Assembly: GCA_030765525.1 (NCBI GenBank)
Contig: JAVCCK010000044.1
Span: 62,001-126,000 of the forward strand
Source of the DNA: Candidatus Lernaella stagnicola
GTDB taxonomy: Bacteria; Lernaellota; Lernaellaia; Lernaellales; Lernaellaceae
Length of the DNA stretch: 64,000 nucleotides
Direction of reading: 5' to 3'
The position numbers and the translations under genes are program-made. Below the pieces are notes generated by a model. That model saw nothing but the letters and a program-made list of their open reading frames with translations, made no database searches and had not been told where the DNA came from. How positions within the stretch are numbered: the stretch's first letter is position 1; the number at the start of each line of letters is the position of its first letter. Below, piece by piece: positions 17,131 to 25,099 of the stretch.

Positions 17131-18258
17131 CTACCGACAAGGAATGCGATAAATGATCGTATGCCTGCCTTCCGAGGCGTGCACGTAGTTGCCGTCGGTC
17201 GGCACAAACGCGATCGACTCGCCCTGCAATTCCAGGCCGGTGGGTACGACGTCGCGCTCGCCGACCAGCGCGATGTCGTCGAATTGTTCCCCGAGCGGCA
17301 GCCGCCACTCGATCGCCGTCAAATAGGTGCGCAGCAAGAGGCGTCGCCCGTTGCGATGAATGTCGCCCCCCGTCACCGTAGCGATGCCGCCGCCGCTGTC
17401 CAGATCGCCCAAATGAACCAGCTCGACCGGATCATCAGCCGCCAGCGAAGGAAAAACGTACATCTCGCTCGTGCCGAAGGGGTACTTCGAAAACACGTAG
17501 ACATCCCCGTCGGGATGCACGGCCAGGGCTTCGGCGTCGCGCGGCCCGTCCGGATACGTGAACGGGAACGCTTCCCAAGTCGCCAACAACATATTCCCGA
17601 AGGGCACGAGCGGATCAACGTCCGGCTCGACCACGCGGTACACCAGGCAGTCGGTGCGGCTCGCGCCGTTGTCGCCGATGTCGCCCGCGTAGAGGCACTC
17701 GTCCTCGTCGCAAGGGCCGACGGCCATGTCTTCCCAATCGACCGCCGTGGCGCCGTCGAGCTCAACGCGACCCAGGTAGTTGCCTTCCAGATCCATCGCG
17801 TAGAGATAAGGTCCGTCGCCCGAATCGTTTTGCGCCCACAGCACGCCGGGGTTTTTCAGGCTGACAGCAAAGCCCGAGGTCTCGGTCAAATCCTCTGCGC
17901 CCAGGCGTCCGAAGATCTGCGGCGATGCGTATTGCTCGCAAGCGGGCGGCGCGGTGTCGTCGTCATTATCGTTATCATCGTTGTCGTCATTGTCGTCATT
18001 ATCATCGTTGTCATCATCGTCATTATCATCGTTGTCATCATCGTCATTATCGTCGTCGTCAATGTCGTCGTCACCAATTGTGTCGTCGTCATCGCCAATC
18101 GTGTCGTCGTTGGTGTCGTCATCGTCATTGTTAACATCGTCGTCGACATCGAATGTGTCGCTGTCGTCATCGTCGGAAGCGCCGCAGGCACTGCCGAGAA
18201 CGCATACGAGAAGCAACATCAACACCCACGCGTATCGCTTTGGTTTCCATCTGTTCAT
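17131..18258 (-). CDS. Lipoprotein with Asp/Asn-rich linker and beta-propeller-like domain
   Basis: 375 residues; ATG with AAGGATGAACG upstream. An N-terminal signal ends in a lipobox-like LGSAC (Cys near 25). About 80 residues of almost pure Asp with Asn follow, then TAPPACEQY and a globular domain of about 265 residues. That domain has repeated beta motifs (SGFAVSLKNPGVLWAQNDSG, LYAMDLEGNYLGRVEL, AEALAVHPDGDVYVFSK) like the SdiA-regulated/NHL-type propellers. The DxDGDVYVF and QNDSGDG motifs could bind calcium. No catalytic residues are evident. The linker probably holds the domain away from the membrane surface and may bind divalent ions. The same linker type occurs in the unrelated cytochrome-flavoprotein at 50400-52418. 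Confidence 0.65.
   Translation of the reverse strand: MNRWKPKRYAWVLMLLLVCVLGSACGASDDDDSDTFDVDDDVNNDDDDTNDDTIGDDDDTIGDDDIDDDDNDDDDNDDNDDDDNDDNDDNDDNDDNDNDDDTAPPACEQYASPQIFGRLGAEDLTETSGFAVSLKNPGVLWAQNDSGDGPYLYAMDLEGNYLGRVELDGATAVDWEDMAVGPCDEDECLYAGDIGDNGASRTDCLVYRVVEPDVDPLVPFGNMLLATWEAFPFTYPDGPRDAEALAVHPDGDVYVFSKYPFGTSEMYVFPSLAADDPVELVHLGDLDSGGGIATVTGGDIHRNGRRLLLRTYLTAIEWRLPLGEQFDDIALVGERDVVPTGLELQGESIAFVPTDGNYVHASEGRHTIIYRIPCR
17998..18045. repeat. Two exact 24-base tandem copies inside the Asp/Asn linker
   Basis: Bases 17998-18021 and 18022-18045 are identical. They sit within a wider degenerate tract (about 17955-18170) built from GTC, ATC and ATT triplets that encode Asp and Asn on the minus strand. 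In-frame slippage here would change linker length without breaking the protein. This is not a CRISPR array: there are no unique spacers and the period is coding. Confidence 0.7.
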
Positions 18259-18297
18259 CGTTCATCCTTCGTTTTGGCTCGCTTCACTTTTCCGCAA

Positions 18298-19197
18298 TTA
18301 CGCGACCGGTTCAATCCGGTGGCTGACAATTGCCGCGCCGACGGCCGCCAAGGTTATCACGCATCCGACTGCCACCCACGGCGCGACCGCTTCACCGAGC
18401 CACAGGACGCCCAGGATCGTCGCGCCCACCGGCTCCCCGAGCACCGCCAACGCCACGACCATCGGCTTGGTGTAACGCAGGCTCCACGTGATAATCGTAT
18501 GCCCCACCAGTTGCGGCAGCAGCGCCGCCAAGACCAAGTACCCAAAGGCCGACCACGAGGGCACGCTAAGCGGTACGCCGCACAGGGCCGCACCACCCAG
18601 CAGGGTTACCGCTCCCACGGCGGTCGCCACGCCGGAAAATGCCCACAAATCCAACCGTTTACCGAGCCGGCGGCTGGTCAGCATGTACCCGGCCATCGCC
18701 ACCGCGCCCGCCAAGGCCAGGCCGTCGCCCGCCAGCGCCGTCCAACCGACACGCAGGTCGCCGCCGCCGAGGATCAGCAACCCTGCGAAAGCCAAGGCAA
18801 GCAACAGCCACAAGCGGCCGGTCGGTTTGTCCCGGCCGGTGATGACGCCCGCCACGGCCAGCAGCAGCGGCGTGGTTGTCACCAAGGTCACCGACGCGGC
18901 AATGGAGGTCATCGTCAGCGAAGTCACCCATGCCCCGAAATGCAGGCCGTAAAAAAGACCGGCCACGACTGCATGGGTCAAAAGCGGTCCCCGTAGCTTG
19001 CCGCGTAGCGCGGCGCGGACGGTCCAGGGCAGCAAGAGAACCGCCGCCACCGCCAAGCGAACGCCCGCGGCAATCGCCGGATGGGTCGGCGAGGCGAGGC
19101 GGAAGAAAATCGCCGCAAAGGAAATCGCCGCCACCGCCGCGACAAGGGCGACGGGCACGAGGTGCGGTTTTTCGATCGAAGGCGCGCTCATGATCAT
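18298..19197 (-). CDS. EamA/DMT-family transporter
   Basis: 299 residues with ten hydrophobic helices in two similar halves, the hallmark of EamA drug/metabolite exporters. The first half has AIFFRLASPTHPAIAAGVRLA; the second has WAFSGVATAVGAV and ends with the typical EPVGATILGVLWLGE helix motif. The start may be ATG 19197 or ATG 19191. Substrate is unpredictable; relatives export amino acids, nucleosides or toxic metabolites across the inner membrane. It lies downstream of the MATE gene on the same strand with 37 bases between, so the two are probably co-transcribed. Confidence 0.85.
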   Translation of the reverse strand: MIMSAPSIEKPHLVPVALVAAVAAISFAAIFFRLASPTHPAIAAGVRLAVAAVLLLPWTVRAALRGKLRGPLLTHAVVAGLFYGLHFGAWVTSLTMTSIAASVTLVTTTPLLLAVAGVITGRDKPTGRLWLLLALAFAGLLILGGGDLRVGWTALAGDGLALAGAVAMAGYMLTSRRLGKRLDLWAFSGVATAVGAVTLLGGAALCGVPLSVPSWSAFGYLVLAALLPQLVGHTIITWSLRYTKPMVVALAVLGEPVGATILGVLWLGEAVAPWVAVGCVITLAAVGAAIVSHRIEPVA

Positions 19198-19234
19198 TTT
19201 CTTAGCCGAATTTACGCAAAAGACAAAGCGCTTT

Positions 19235-20611
19235 TCAGACGAGCGCCTTTTTCCAACGGCCTTGCCGGTAGCGCAGGCTGATCACGACGGCGAAGAAGAA
19301 CACGTGAACCAACGCGCCCAACCACGCGCCGAGGATGCCGTAGTGGGAGCCGAGCAAATACACCGCCGGCACGAACACACAAAGACTCGAGAGCAGAATC
19401 GCAATCATGGGAAAGCGCGTGTCGCCCCCGCCGCGCAACACGCCCGAGATGACCATCCACAAACCGTCGCCGGGCTGGAAGATACCGGCGACGATCGCGA
19501 TTTTCGCGCCCACAGCAATGACGGCGACATCGGGATTGAACAGGCCGATCAAGGGTCGGCGGAACAGGATCATCATCATGCCGGCAAACGCCATGTAGCC
19601 GACGCCCACCCATAACGTCCGACGCGCGGCGCGTTCGGCGAGATCCAGACGCCGGGCGCCGAGGTACTGCCCGACGAGCGTGGTGGCCACGACGGACACC
19701 GCGGCGGTCGGCAGGAAGCTCAGGTGCAGGAGTTGAAACACGATGGTGTGCGCCGCCAGGTCCACGGGCGAGAGTGTGGAGGCGAACACGGTGAAAAAGG
19801 TCCAGCCGAGGATGTCGAAAAACCACGACAGGCCGATCGGCAGGCCGATTTTCATAAACTGCCCGATATCGGCGAGCGTCGGTCGCAGCCACGTGCGGGT
19901 TTGGAAGCGATCGTGGTTCGCCCGGCTAAAGTAGTTCTTCATGTACATGGCGGTTTCGCACATCGCGGCCAGGACGCTGCCGATCGCCAGGCCCGCCACA
20001 CCCATTCGCGGCAGGCCGAAGTAGCCGAACACGAGCACGATCGACAACGCCGCGTTGATGAGGTTCGCCGCGACCGTGACGAACATCTGCATGCGCATGT
20101 CTCCCAGCCCGCGCAAAAAGCTCGAAAACGCGAAATTAGCCAGCAGCAGCGGCATCGCCAGCAACCGGATGGAAATGTAGAGATCCGCGTAACCGGCGAC
20201 GGCCGGGTCGGTACCGAACAACTCAATCAACTGCGGCATGTAGGGCACGACCAGCCAGATGAGGGCGACAAAGGGTCCGATGAAAAGTAAGCCCACATGC
20301 ACGTGGCGTCGCAAATTCGCGTAGCGGCCCGCGCCATGGTCCTGCGCCACCAGGGTGTTGATGACCGTCATCGTGCCCGTGAAGATCGTGCCGAGCATCC
20401 ATGCGAGCATGCCGCCCAGGCCGACCGCGCCCTGCTGTAACGTGCCGACGCGCCCGATAATCAGCGTGTCGACAATGCTCATCAGCGAAAAGGATAAAAA
20501 AGCGACAACCAGCGGACCCGACATCAGCAGCACTTCGCGCACGCTTCCCGAGTGCGGCGTGACGACACCGTTGTCCTTGACCGGCGTTTGCGTGGCGGTG
20601 TTCGGTTCCAC
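19235..20611 (-). CDS. MATE-family multidrug/toxin efflux transporter
   Basis: 458 residues from the GTG at 20611, chosen because AAAGGA sits six bases before it. The frame stays open to 20674, but that extension has no such site and would crowd the divergent promoter. Twelve hydrophobic helices are visible in two halves. MATE signatures include MSIVDTLIIGRVG in the first helix, GLGGMLAWMLGT, and the second-half FFDILGWTFFTVFAS and AVSVVATTLVGQYLGARR. Family members exchange Na+ or H+ for organic cations; some move lipid-linked precursors. It lies divergent to the geranylgeranyl-reductase-family gene, with about 130 bases between starts. Confidence 0.88.
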   Translation of the reverse strand: MEPNTATQTPVKDNGVVTPHSGSVREVLLMSGPLVVAFLSFSLMSIVDTLIIGRVGTLQQGAVGLGGMLAWMLGTIFTGTMTVINTLVAQDHGAGRYANLRRHVHVGLLFIGPFVALIWLVVPYMPQLIELFGTDPAVAGYADLYISIRLLAMPLLLANFAFSSFLRGLGDMRMQMFVTVAANLINAALSIVLVFGYFGLPRMGVAGLAIGSVLAAMCETAMYMKNYFSRANHDRFQTRTWLRPTLADIGQFMKIGLPIGLSWFFDILGWTFFTVFASTLSPVDLAAHTIVFQLLHLSFLPTAAVSVVATTLVGQYLGARRLDLAERAARRTLWVGVGYMAFAGMMMILFRRPLIGLFNPDVAVIAVGAKIAIVAGIFQPGDGLWMVISGVLRGGGDTRFPMIAILLSSLCVFVPAVYLLGSHYGILGAWLGALVHVFFFAVVISLRYRQGRWKKALV

Positions 20612-20740
20612 TTGTGTTCCTTTGCGAAAGGACGCGAAAAAGCGGACTATAGAATCGCTAACCGGCGCTGACAAGCAGCGGTGCTATGGTATGATATTGC
20701 GTCGATTTTCACAGCCAACGTAAAACCAACTGAGATAATC

Positions 20741-22030
20741 ATGAAGACCGAAACCAGTGACGTACTCGTGATAGGAGCCGGCCCGATTGGTACATACGCC
20801 GCTTGGCGCATGGCGCAAGCCGGGCTGCATGTTCGGTGTTTGGAGCGACGCACGGCCCAACAGCCGCCCTCCGACATCGGCTTATTCCATTTTGAACGCG
20901 TGGCCTTTGATCGCACGGAGGTGCCGCTTCCCAAGAAGAAAGACCTCGTCTGCACCTACCCCGGCATCACGGTGCACACGCCGGACCCCGACAAACACGT
21001 TTGGGTAGACGGCATCGAGACATGGGCGTTGGACCTGAACGTGTTTATCCGCGACTTGCGACGCTTGGCAAAGCAAGCCGGCGCTGTCTTTCGCTTCGGC
21101 CGGGAAGCGCGGCGACTGTTGGTGGAGAACGGTCGAGTCGTCGGGGTCGCGGTGCAGCACGGCGAGCGAAGCGAAGAGTATCGAGCGGCCATCGTCGTGG
21201 ACGCCAGCGGATTGCATCGTTTCGCGCGCCGGAAGATGCCGGCGATGAACTATCCGGGTTGTGACAAAGCGTTTACCGTGTTCATGCAGTACTGGCGCGA
21301 TGCCGAGACAAAGCCCGGCGACGGCATTCATTCCTACCTCGGAACCAATTCCTGGACAGCACGTTACCCGGATAACTGGATCGTCGGCATGGGCAATAAC
21401 GTGCCTTTGACAACCCTTGAGGCCGCGCATTACGAGTGGACGACGCGCCTTTTCCCGGGTTCGACGCAAGTGGAGCGCAGCGTGGCCGGCACCATTCCTT
21501 ATTCCTTCCCGCCGCCCACCTTGGTTGACGACGGCCTCATCGTGATCGGCGACGCGGCCGCGACAAACAAGCCCTTCAACGGCGAAGGCATCGCTTCGGG
21601 TATGAACCTGGCGAAGATCGCCGCCGAAGAAGCTCCCGCGGCGTTGCGGGCCGGGGCGGACCGTCGCGCGCTGTGGGAGATCAATCGCCGGTACTTCACC
21701 GACCAGGGCGCGAAATTCGCTTTTTTGCTGGCGATGGGCCTGTCGTTAATCAAACTGACCGACCGGGAGTTGATTACCGCGTACGACGCGGGTATGTTCG
21801 GTGCCGACGATTTGCGTCAGACCTTCTACAATTATGAGGTGAAGAAGCCGATCACCGATTGGGCTCTCCCCCTGGCTCGATTGTCGCGGCAGATGTGGAC
21901 AGCGCGTAAGTATGCCGCGGCGTTTTTGCGCGCGACCCTTGTGGCGCGGCATTTTGAAAACTTTCCGAAGTTGCAGTCCTATGCCGGGTGGGATAAGCGT
22001 TTTCGCAAGCTCGTCGCACCCTTCACCTAA
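20741..22030 (+). CDS. Geranylgeranyl-reductase-family FAD-dependent oxidoreductase
   Basis: 429 residues from the ATG at 20741; an in-frame ATG 60 bases upstream would precede the FAD motif by an unlikely tail. The N-terminal dinucleotide fold is VLVIGAGPIGTYAAWRMAQAG. The second FAD motif is GLIVIGDAAATNKPFNGEGIASGMN, characteristic of the GGR/digeranylgeranylglycerophospholipid-reductase and p-hydroxybenzoate-hydroxylase folds. Between them PYSFPPPTLVDDG sits where GGR enzymes have their substrate-pocket motif. Members reduce isoprenoid double bonds in lipids, quinones or pigments. The next gene is a PlsC-type acyltransferase on the same strand, which suggests membrane-lipid work, but the substrate is inferred only. 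Confidence 0.75.
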   Translation: MKTETSDVLVIGAGPIGTYAAWRMAQAGLHVRCLERRTAQQPPSDIGLFHFERVAFDRTEVPLPKKKDLVCTYPGITVHTPDPDKHVWVDGIETWALDLNVFIRDLRRLAKQAGAVFRFGREARRLLVENGRVVGVAVQHGERSEEYRAAIVVDASGLHRFARRKMPAMNYPGCDKAFTVFMQYWRDAETKPGDGIHSYLGTNSWTARYPDNWIVGMGNNVPLTTLEAAHYEWTTRLFPGSTQVERSVAGTIPYSFPPPTLVDDGLIVIGDAAATNKPFNGEGIASGMNLAKIAAEEAPAALRAGADRRALWEINRRYFTDQGAKFAFLLAMGLSLIKLTDRELITAYDAGMFGADDLRQTFYNYEVKKPITDWALPLARLSRQMWTARKYAAAFLRATLVARHFENFPKLQSYAGWDKRFRKLVAPFT

Positions 22031-22100
22031 GGTTTGAACTGCGGCACTGTAATAGCCTTCGACTGCATGTCGATTCGGCTCGATGGCGGAGTAATTAATC

Positions 22101-23171
22101 ATGAGTGACCAACACCCGCCGGCTTCCACGGAGATTGCCGTCGGCTCACGCGCCGCATGGCACAATGAATCGTTTTGGCAGCGGTGGGGCCGCCGGGCGA
22201 TCACTATCCCCGGTTACCTCGTCGGCACGGTGGTCATTTGGCTTATCGCGCCGGTGGTGATTCCGATCGTCGCCATCGTCGACCTCATTCGTCGCGACAA
22301 GTGGTCGGCCCTGCGCGCGTACGCCTTTCTACTCATGTATTTCGGCGCCGAGTTCGCCGGCATCCTTGCCCTATTCGCCGCGTGGTTGTTTTCCGGCGTG
22401 TGGGCCGGGGTGAATCGCCGCCAATTCCTCGACTGGAATTACACGATACAACGATGGTGGGCGAAGTGGCTGTGGCAAGTCGGTCGGCGCATTTATCGGC
22501 TGAACCTGATCGTGGACAACTTCGAAGTTGCAACGCCTGGTCCGATACTCGTTTTCTTTCGCCACGCGGCGATGCCGGACACGATTTTGCCGGCCGAGTT
22601 GTTCCTGGTGCAGCAACGCATGCGCCTGCGGTATGTGATGAAACGCGACCTTTTGTGGGATGCCTGCCTGGATATCGGCGGCAATCGACTGCCGAATTAT
22701 TTCGTGCGGCGCGACTCCCAGAACACCACGCGCGAGACCGATATCCTCCACGCCATGACCGCCGATGTCGCTCCGGACGAAGGCGTGATGATCTACCCGG
22801 AGGGAACGCGTTTTTCCCACCGGAAACGAGACGGTATCCTGCGCCGGCTTCGAGAACGCGGCAACGAAGCGGCGCTAAAGCGTGCCGAGTCCCTGAAACA
22901 CGTGCTGCCTCCCCGGCTCGGCGGTGCGCTGGCGATTCTGGAAGGCAACCCCGGAATGGACGCGGTTTTCTGCACGCACGTCGGTTTCGAAATCGCCAAC
23001 CGTTTATACAACCTGATCAACGGCGCGCTGGTCGGCCGCACAATTCACATCAATATGTGGCGCGTGCCATTCAAAGATATTCCCACCGAGACTGCGGCGC
23101 GCATCGAGTGGTTGTTCGAACAGTGGCGGCGGGTCGACCGCTGGATCAGCGAGCATATCGAGAAGATTTAA
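22101..23171 (+). CDS. PlsC-type 1-acylglycerol-3-phosphate acyltransferase-like protein
   Basis: 356 residues. Two hydrophobic helices (about 33-60 and 74-98) precede a PlsC acyltransferase domain. The catalytic HX4D is HAAMPD at residues 155-160 and the glycerophosphate-binding motif is IYPEGTRF near 235. The protein is longer than minimal PlsC (about 240 residues) because of the N-terminal membrane part and a C-terminal extension. It resembles the LCLAT/AGPAT-like group of eukaryotic-style acyltransferases rather than E. coli PlsC. It follows the GGR-family gene after 70 bases, with which it may form an operon, and it ends one base from the convergent antiporter gene. Confidence 0.8.
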   Translation: MSDQHPPASTEIAVGSRAAWHNESFWQRWGRRAITIPGYLVGTVVIWLIAPVVIPIVAIVDLIRRDKWSALRAYAFLLMYFGAEFAGILALFAAWLFSGVWAGVNRRQFLDWNYTIQRWWAKWLWQVGRRIYRLNLIVDNFEVATPGPILVFFRHAAMPDTILPAELFLVQQRMRLRYVMKRDLLWDACLDIGGNRLPNYFVRRDSQNTTRETDILHAMTADVAPDEGVMIYPEGTRFSHRKRDGILRRLRERGNEAALKRAESLKHVLPPRLGGALAILEGNPGMDAVFCTHVGFEIANRLYNLINGALVGRTIHINMWRVPFKDIPTETAARIEWLFEQWRRVDRWISEHIEKI

Positions 23172-23172
23172 C

Positions 23173-24978
23173 CTAGACCGGATCGATTAACGCCAGCACC
23201 TTTTGTCCCGGCTGCGGCGTCGGCGGCGTCACGGCGGTGAAGGGCAGCAATTTCCGATCCATCGTGATGATCGCCAAGGGCATTGCATGCTCGCCATAGG
23301 TGTTAAGGAAGGCCTGGTAGTCGAAGTCTTCGGTCAGTTGGATGGTCTTGACGCGGGCGCCGTGCGCAAAGCGTCGCCCGATGTTCTCGTACGTCGCCGC
23401 GCGATGAAACAGCAACCGGCCACGAAGGTGTTTCGGGGAATCGGTAGTGGGACTGCCGTCGAAGTCGGTATGCGGCGTGATTTGATAGACCTCAGATCGG
23501 CCGAATAGCTCCGTGAAACGCAGCGCAGCCAGCGCGTTGGCTTCGTCGTTGCGGGTCAGCGCAAACAGCCGTCCGACGCCGTGCAGAGGCACATTGTCGA
23601 TAGCCTGCAGGGAAACGATGTTTTCGTGGTAGGCGTCGAGCCCCTCGCGCATTGCGGCCAGAACATTGCTCTGGTTGGTATCCACCAACACGACTTGGAT
23701 GTTTTCATTGCGGATCGCTTTGGCGATTTCGCGCACCCAATCGTGAGCCGAAACAAACAGCACGCCTTGCGGCATGGCCTGGGCGAGGCGTAGCCGTCGG
23801 GCCAGCGGCGCTGCGGTAACGCCGTACAAAATGACCGTCGCGACGATCACGAAGAACACTTGGGCCATTAATTCGTCGGCCCGCGCATAGCCGCGGTCAG
23901 CCAGTTCCAGCGCGAACAACGAGGCCACTGCAGCGGCAACAATCCCGCGCGGCGCCATCCATGAAAGAAATATTTTTTCGCGCCAGTTCAATCGCGAACC
24001 GATGGTCGACAGGAACACCATCGCCGGACGATTGATTAACACCAAGAAAACCAGAAACGCGACGCTGCCCCACCCCAGCAGCTTCATGTGCGCGAATTGG
24101 AGCCGCGCCGCCAACAGCACGAAAAGGCCGGAAATCAACAGAACCCGCAGTCGTTCCTTGAATTCGATGATGTGTTTGACCGAAACTTGCGACTGGTTGG
24201 CCAGCACAATACCCATCACCGTGACAGCCAGCAGACCCGATTCGGCCTGTACGACGTTCGCGCCGATGAACACGCCGATGGCCGTCATAAGCACGACCGG
24301 CTCCTGCAACAAATCGGGCAACCAATGCCGCTTCATCAATATGACGATCAGCACCGCGCCCGCTGCGCCCAGCAAGCCGCCGAACAGGAACGCTTTGGTC
24401 AAACCCAACACCACGAACCAAGCCGAGGCTTTCTCCGCGCCAATAATCAGCGCTTCATAAACCAGCACGGCGATGATCGCGCCGATGGGATCGTTGACGA
24501 TCCCTTCCCATTTGGCGATGGAACCGATGCGGCCGACCGGGCGTATGTATAACAAGAGCGGAATCACGACCGTCGGACCGGTCACGATTAAAATCGCGCC
24601 CAACAAAGTCGCCATACCCCATTCAAAATTCAAAAGGTACCGCGCCGCCAACGTGCCGAGACCCCAAGTAATCAGGGCGCCGATCGTCACGAGTCGCGCA
24701 ATGGTGAAGCCGTCCTCCCGCAGCGACTTGATCTTCAGGCTCATGCCGCCTTCGAAGAGAATGACGGCGACCGCCAGCGAAACGACGGGGAACAGCAATT
24801 CACCCAGCAGTTCGTCGGGGTGTAGGAAGCCGGTGACCGGGCCGGCAAGAAAGCCCACCAGCAACAAAAGCAGAATCGACGGCAGGTGCAGACGCCACGC
24901 CAGCCAGCGGGCGGTAATCCCGAGCACCAAAATGCTACCCAGGCCGATTAGTAATGTCTCTTCTTCCACGTGGCGCAC
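23173..24978 (-). CDS. Cation:proton antiporter (CPA family) with C-terminal RCK/TrkA-N-like domain
   Basis: 601 residues; GTG start, with another GTG at 24969 as an alternative. Twelve or so membrane helices fill residues 5-400. They include the antiporter core PTVVIPLLLYIRPVGRIGSIAKWEGIVNDPIGA, where the Asn-Asp (ND) pair matches the ion-binding site of CPA1/NhaP-type exchangers. The C-terminal 200 residues form a TrkA-N/RCK-like fold (VLFVSAHDWVREIAKAIRNE, VVLVDTNQSNVLAAMREG), which in relatives binds nucleotides and gates transport. It likely exports Na+ or K+ in exchange for protons. It is a single gene with its own promoter region in 24979-25099. Confidence 0.85.
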   Translation of the reverse strand: MRHVEEETLLIGLGSILVLGITARWLAWRLHLPSILLLLLVGFLAGPVTGFLHPDELLGELLFPVVSLAVAVILFEGGMSLKIKSLREDGFTIARLVTIGALITWGLGTLAARYLLNFEWGMATLLGAILIVTGPTVVIPLLLYIRPVGRIGSIAKWEGIVNDPIGAIIAVLVYEALIIGAEKASAWFVVLGLTKAFLFGGLLGAAGAVLIVILMKRHWLPDLLQEPVVLMTAIGVFIGANVVQAESGLLAVTVMGIVLANQSQVSVKHIIEFKERLRVLLISGLFVLLAARLQFAHMKLLGWGSVAFLVFLVLINRPAMVFLSTIGSRLNWREKIFLSWMAPRGIVAAAVASLFALELADRGYARADELMAQVFFVIVATVILYGVTAAPLARRLRLAQAMPQGVLFVSAHDWVREIAKAIRNENIQVVLVDTNQSNVLAAMREGLDAYHENIVSLQAIDNVPLHGVGRLFALTRNDEANALAALRFTELFGRSEVYQITPHTDFDGSPTTDSPKHLRGRLLFHRAATYENIGRRFAHGARVKTIQLTEDFDYQAFLNTYGEHAMPLAIITMDRKLLPFTAVTPPTPQPGQKVLALIDPV

Positions 24979-25099
24979 TCCGTCGTGACAACCGTCGAGT
25001 CCCGCACGGACGATTCGCCGGCTCCGATGGATGTCGGCGGTTGGTCAACGCGCATTAAAGATAGTCGCGCGAATCGGCAAAGAAAAGAGCCCGCAGGCG

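Noticed and set aside
17950-18170. Possible CRISPR array or microsatellite locus
   Set aside because: The repeats are degenerate, triplet-based and in frame with an Asp/Asn linker; there are no spacers, leader or cas genes.
17080-18996. A 638-codon open frame on the plus strand opposite the Asp-rich lipoprotein and EamA genes
   Set aside because: Its long Val/Ile run is the antisense of the Asp/Asn linker, and both genes below have clear families, signals and ribosome sites. High GC and the repeat keep the reverse frame open.
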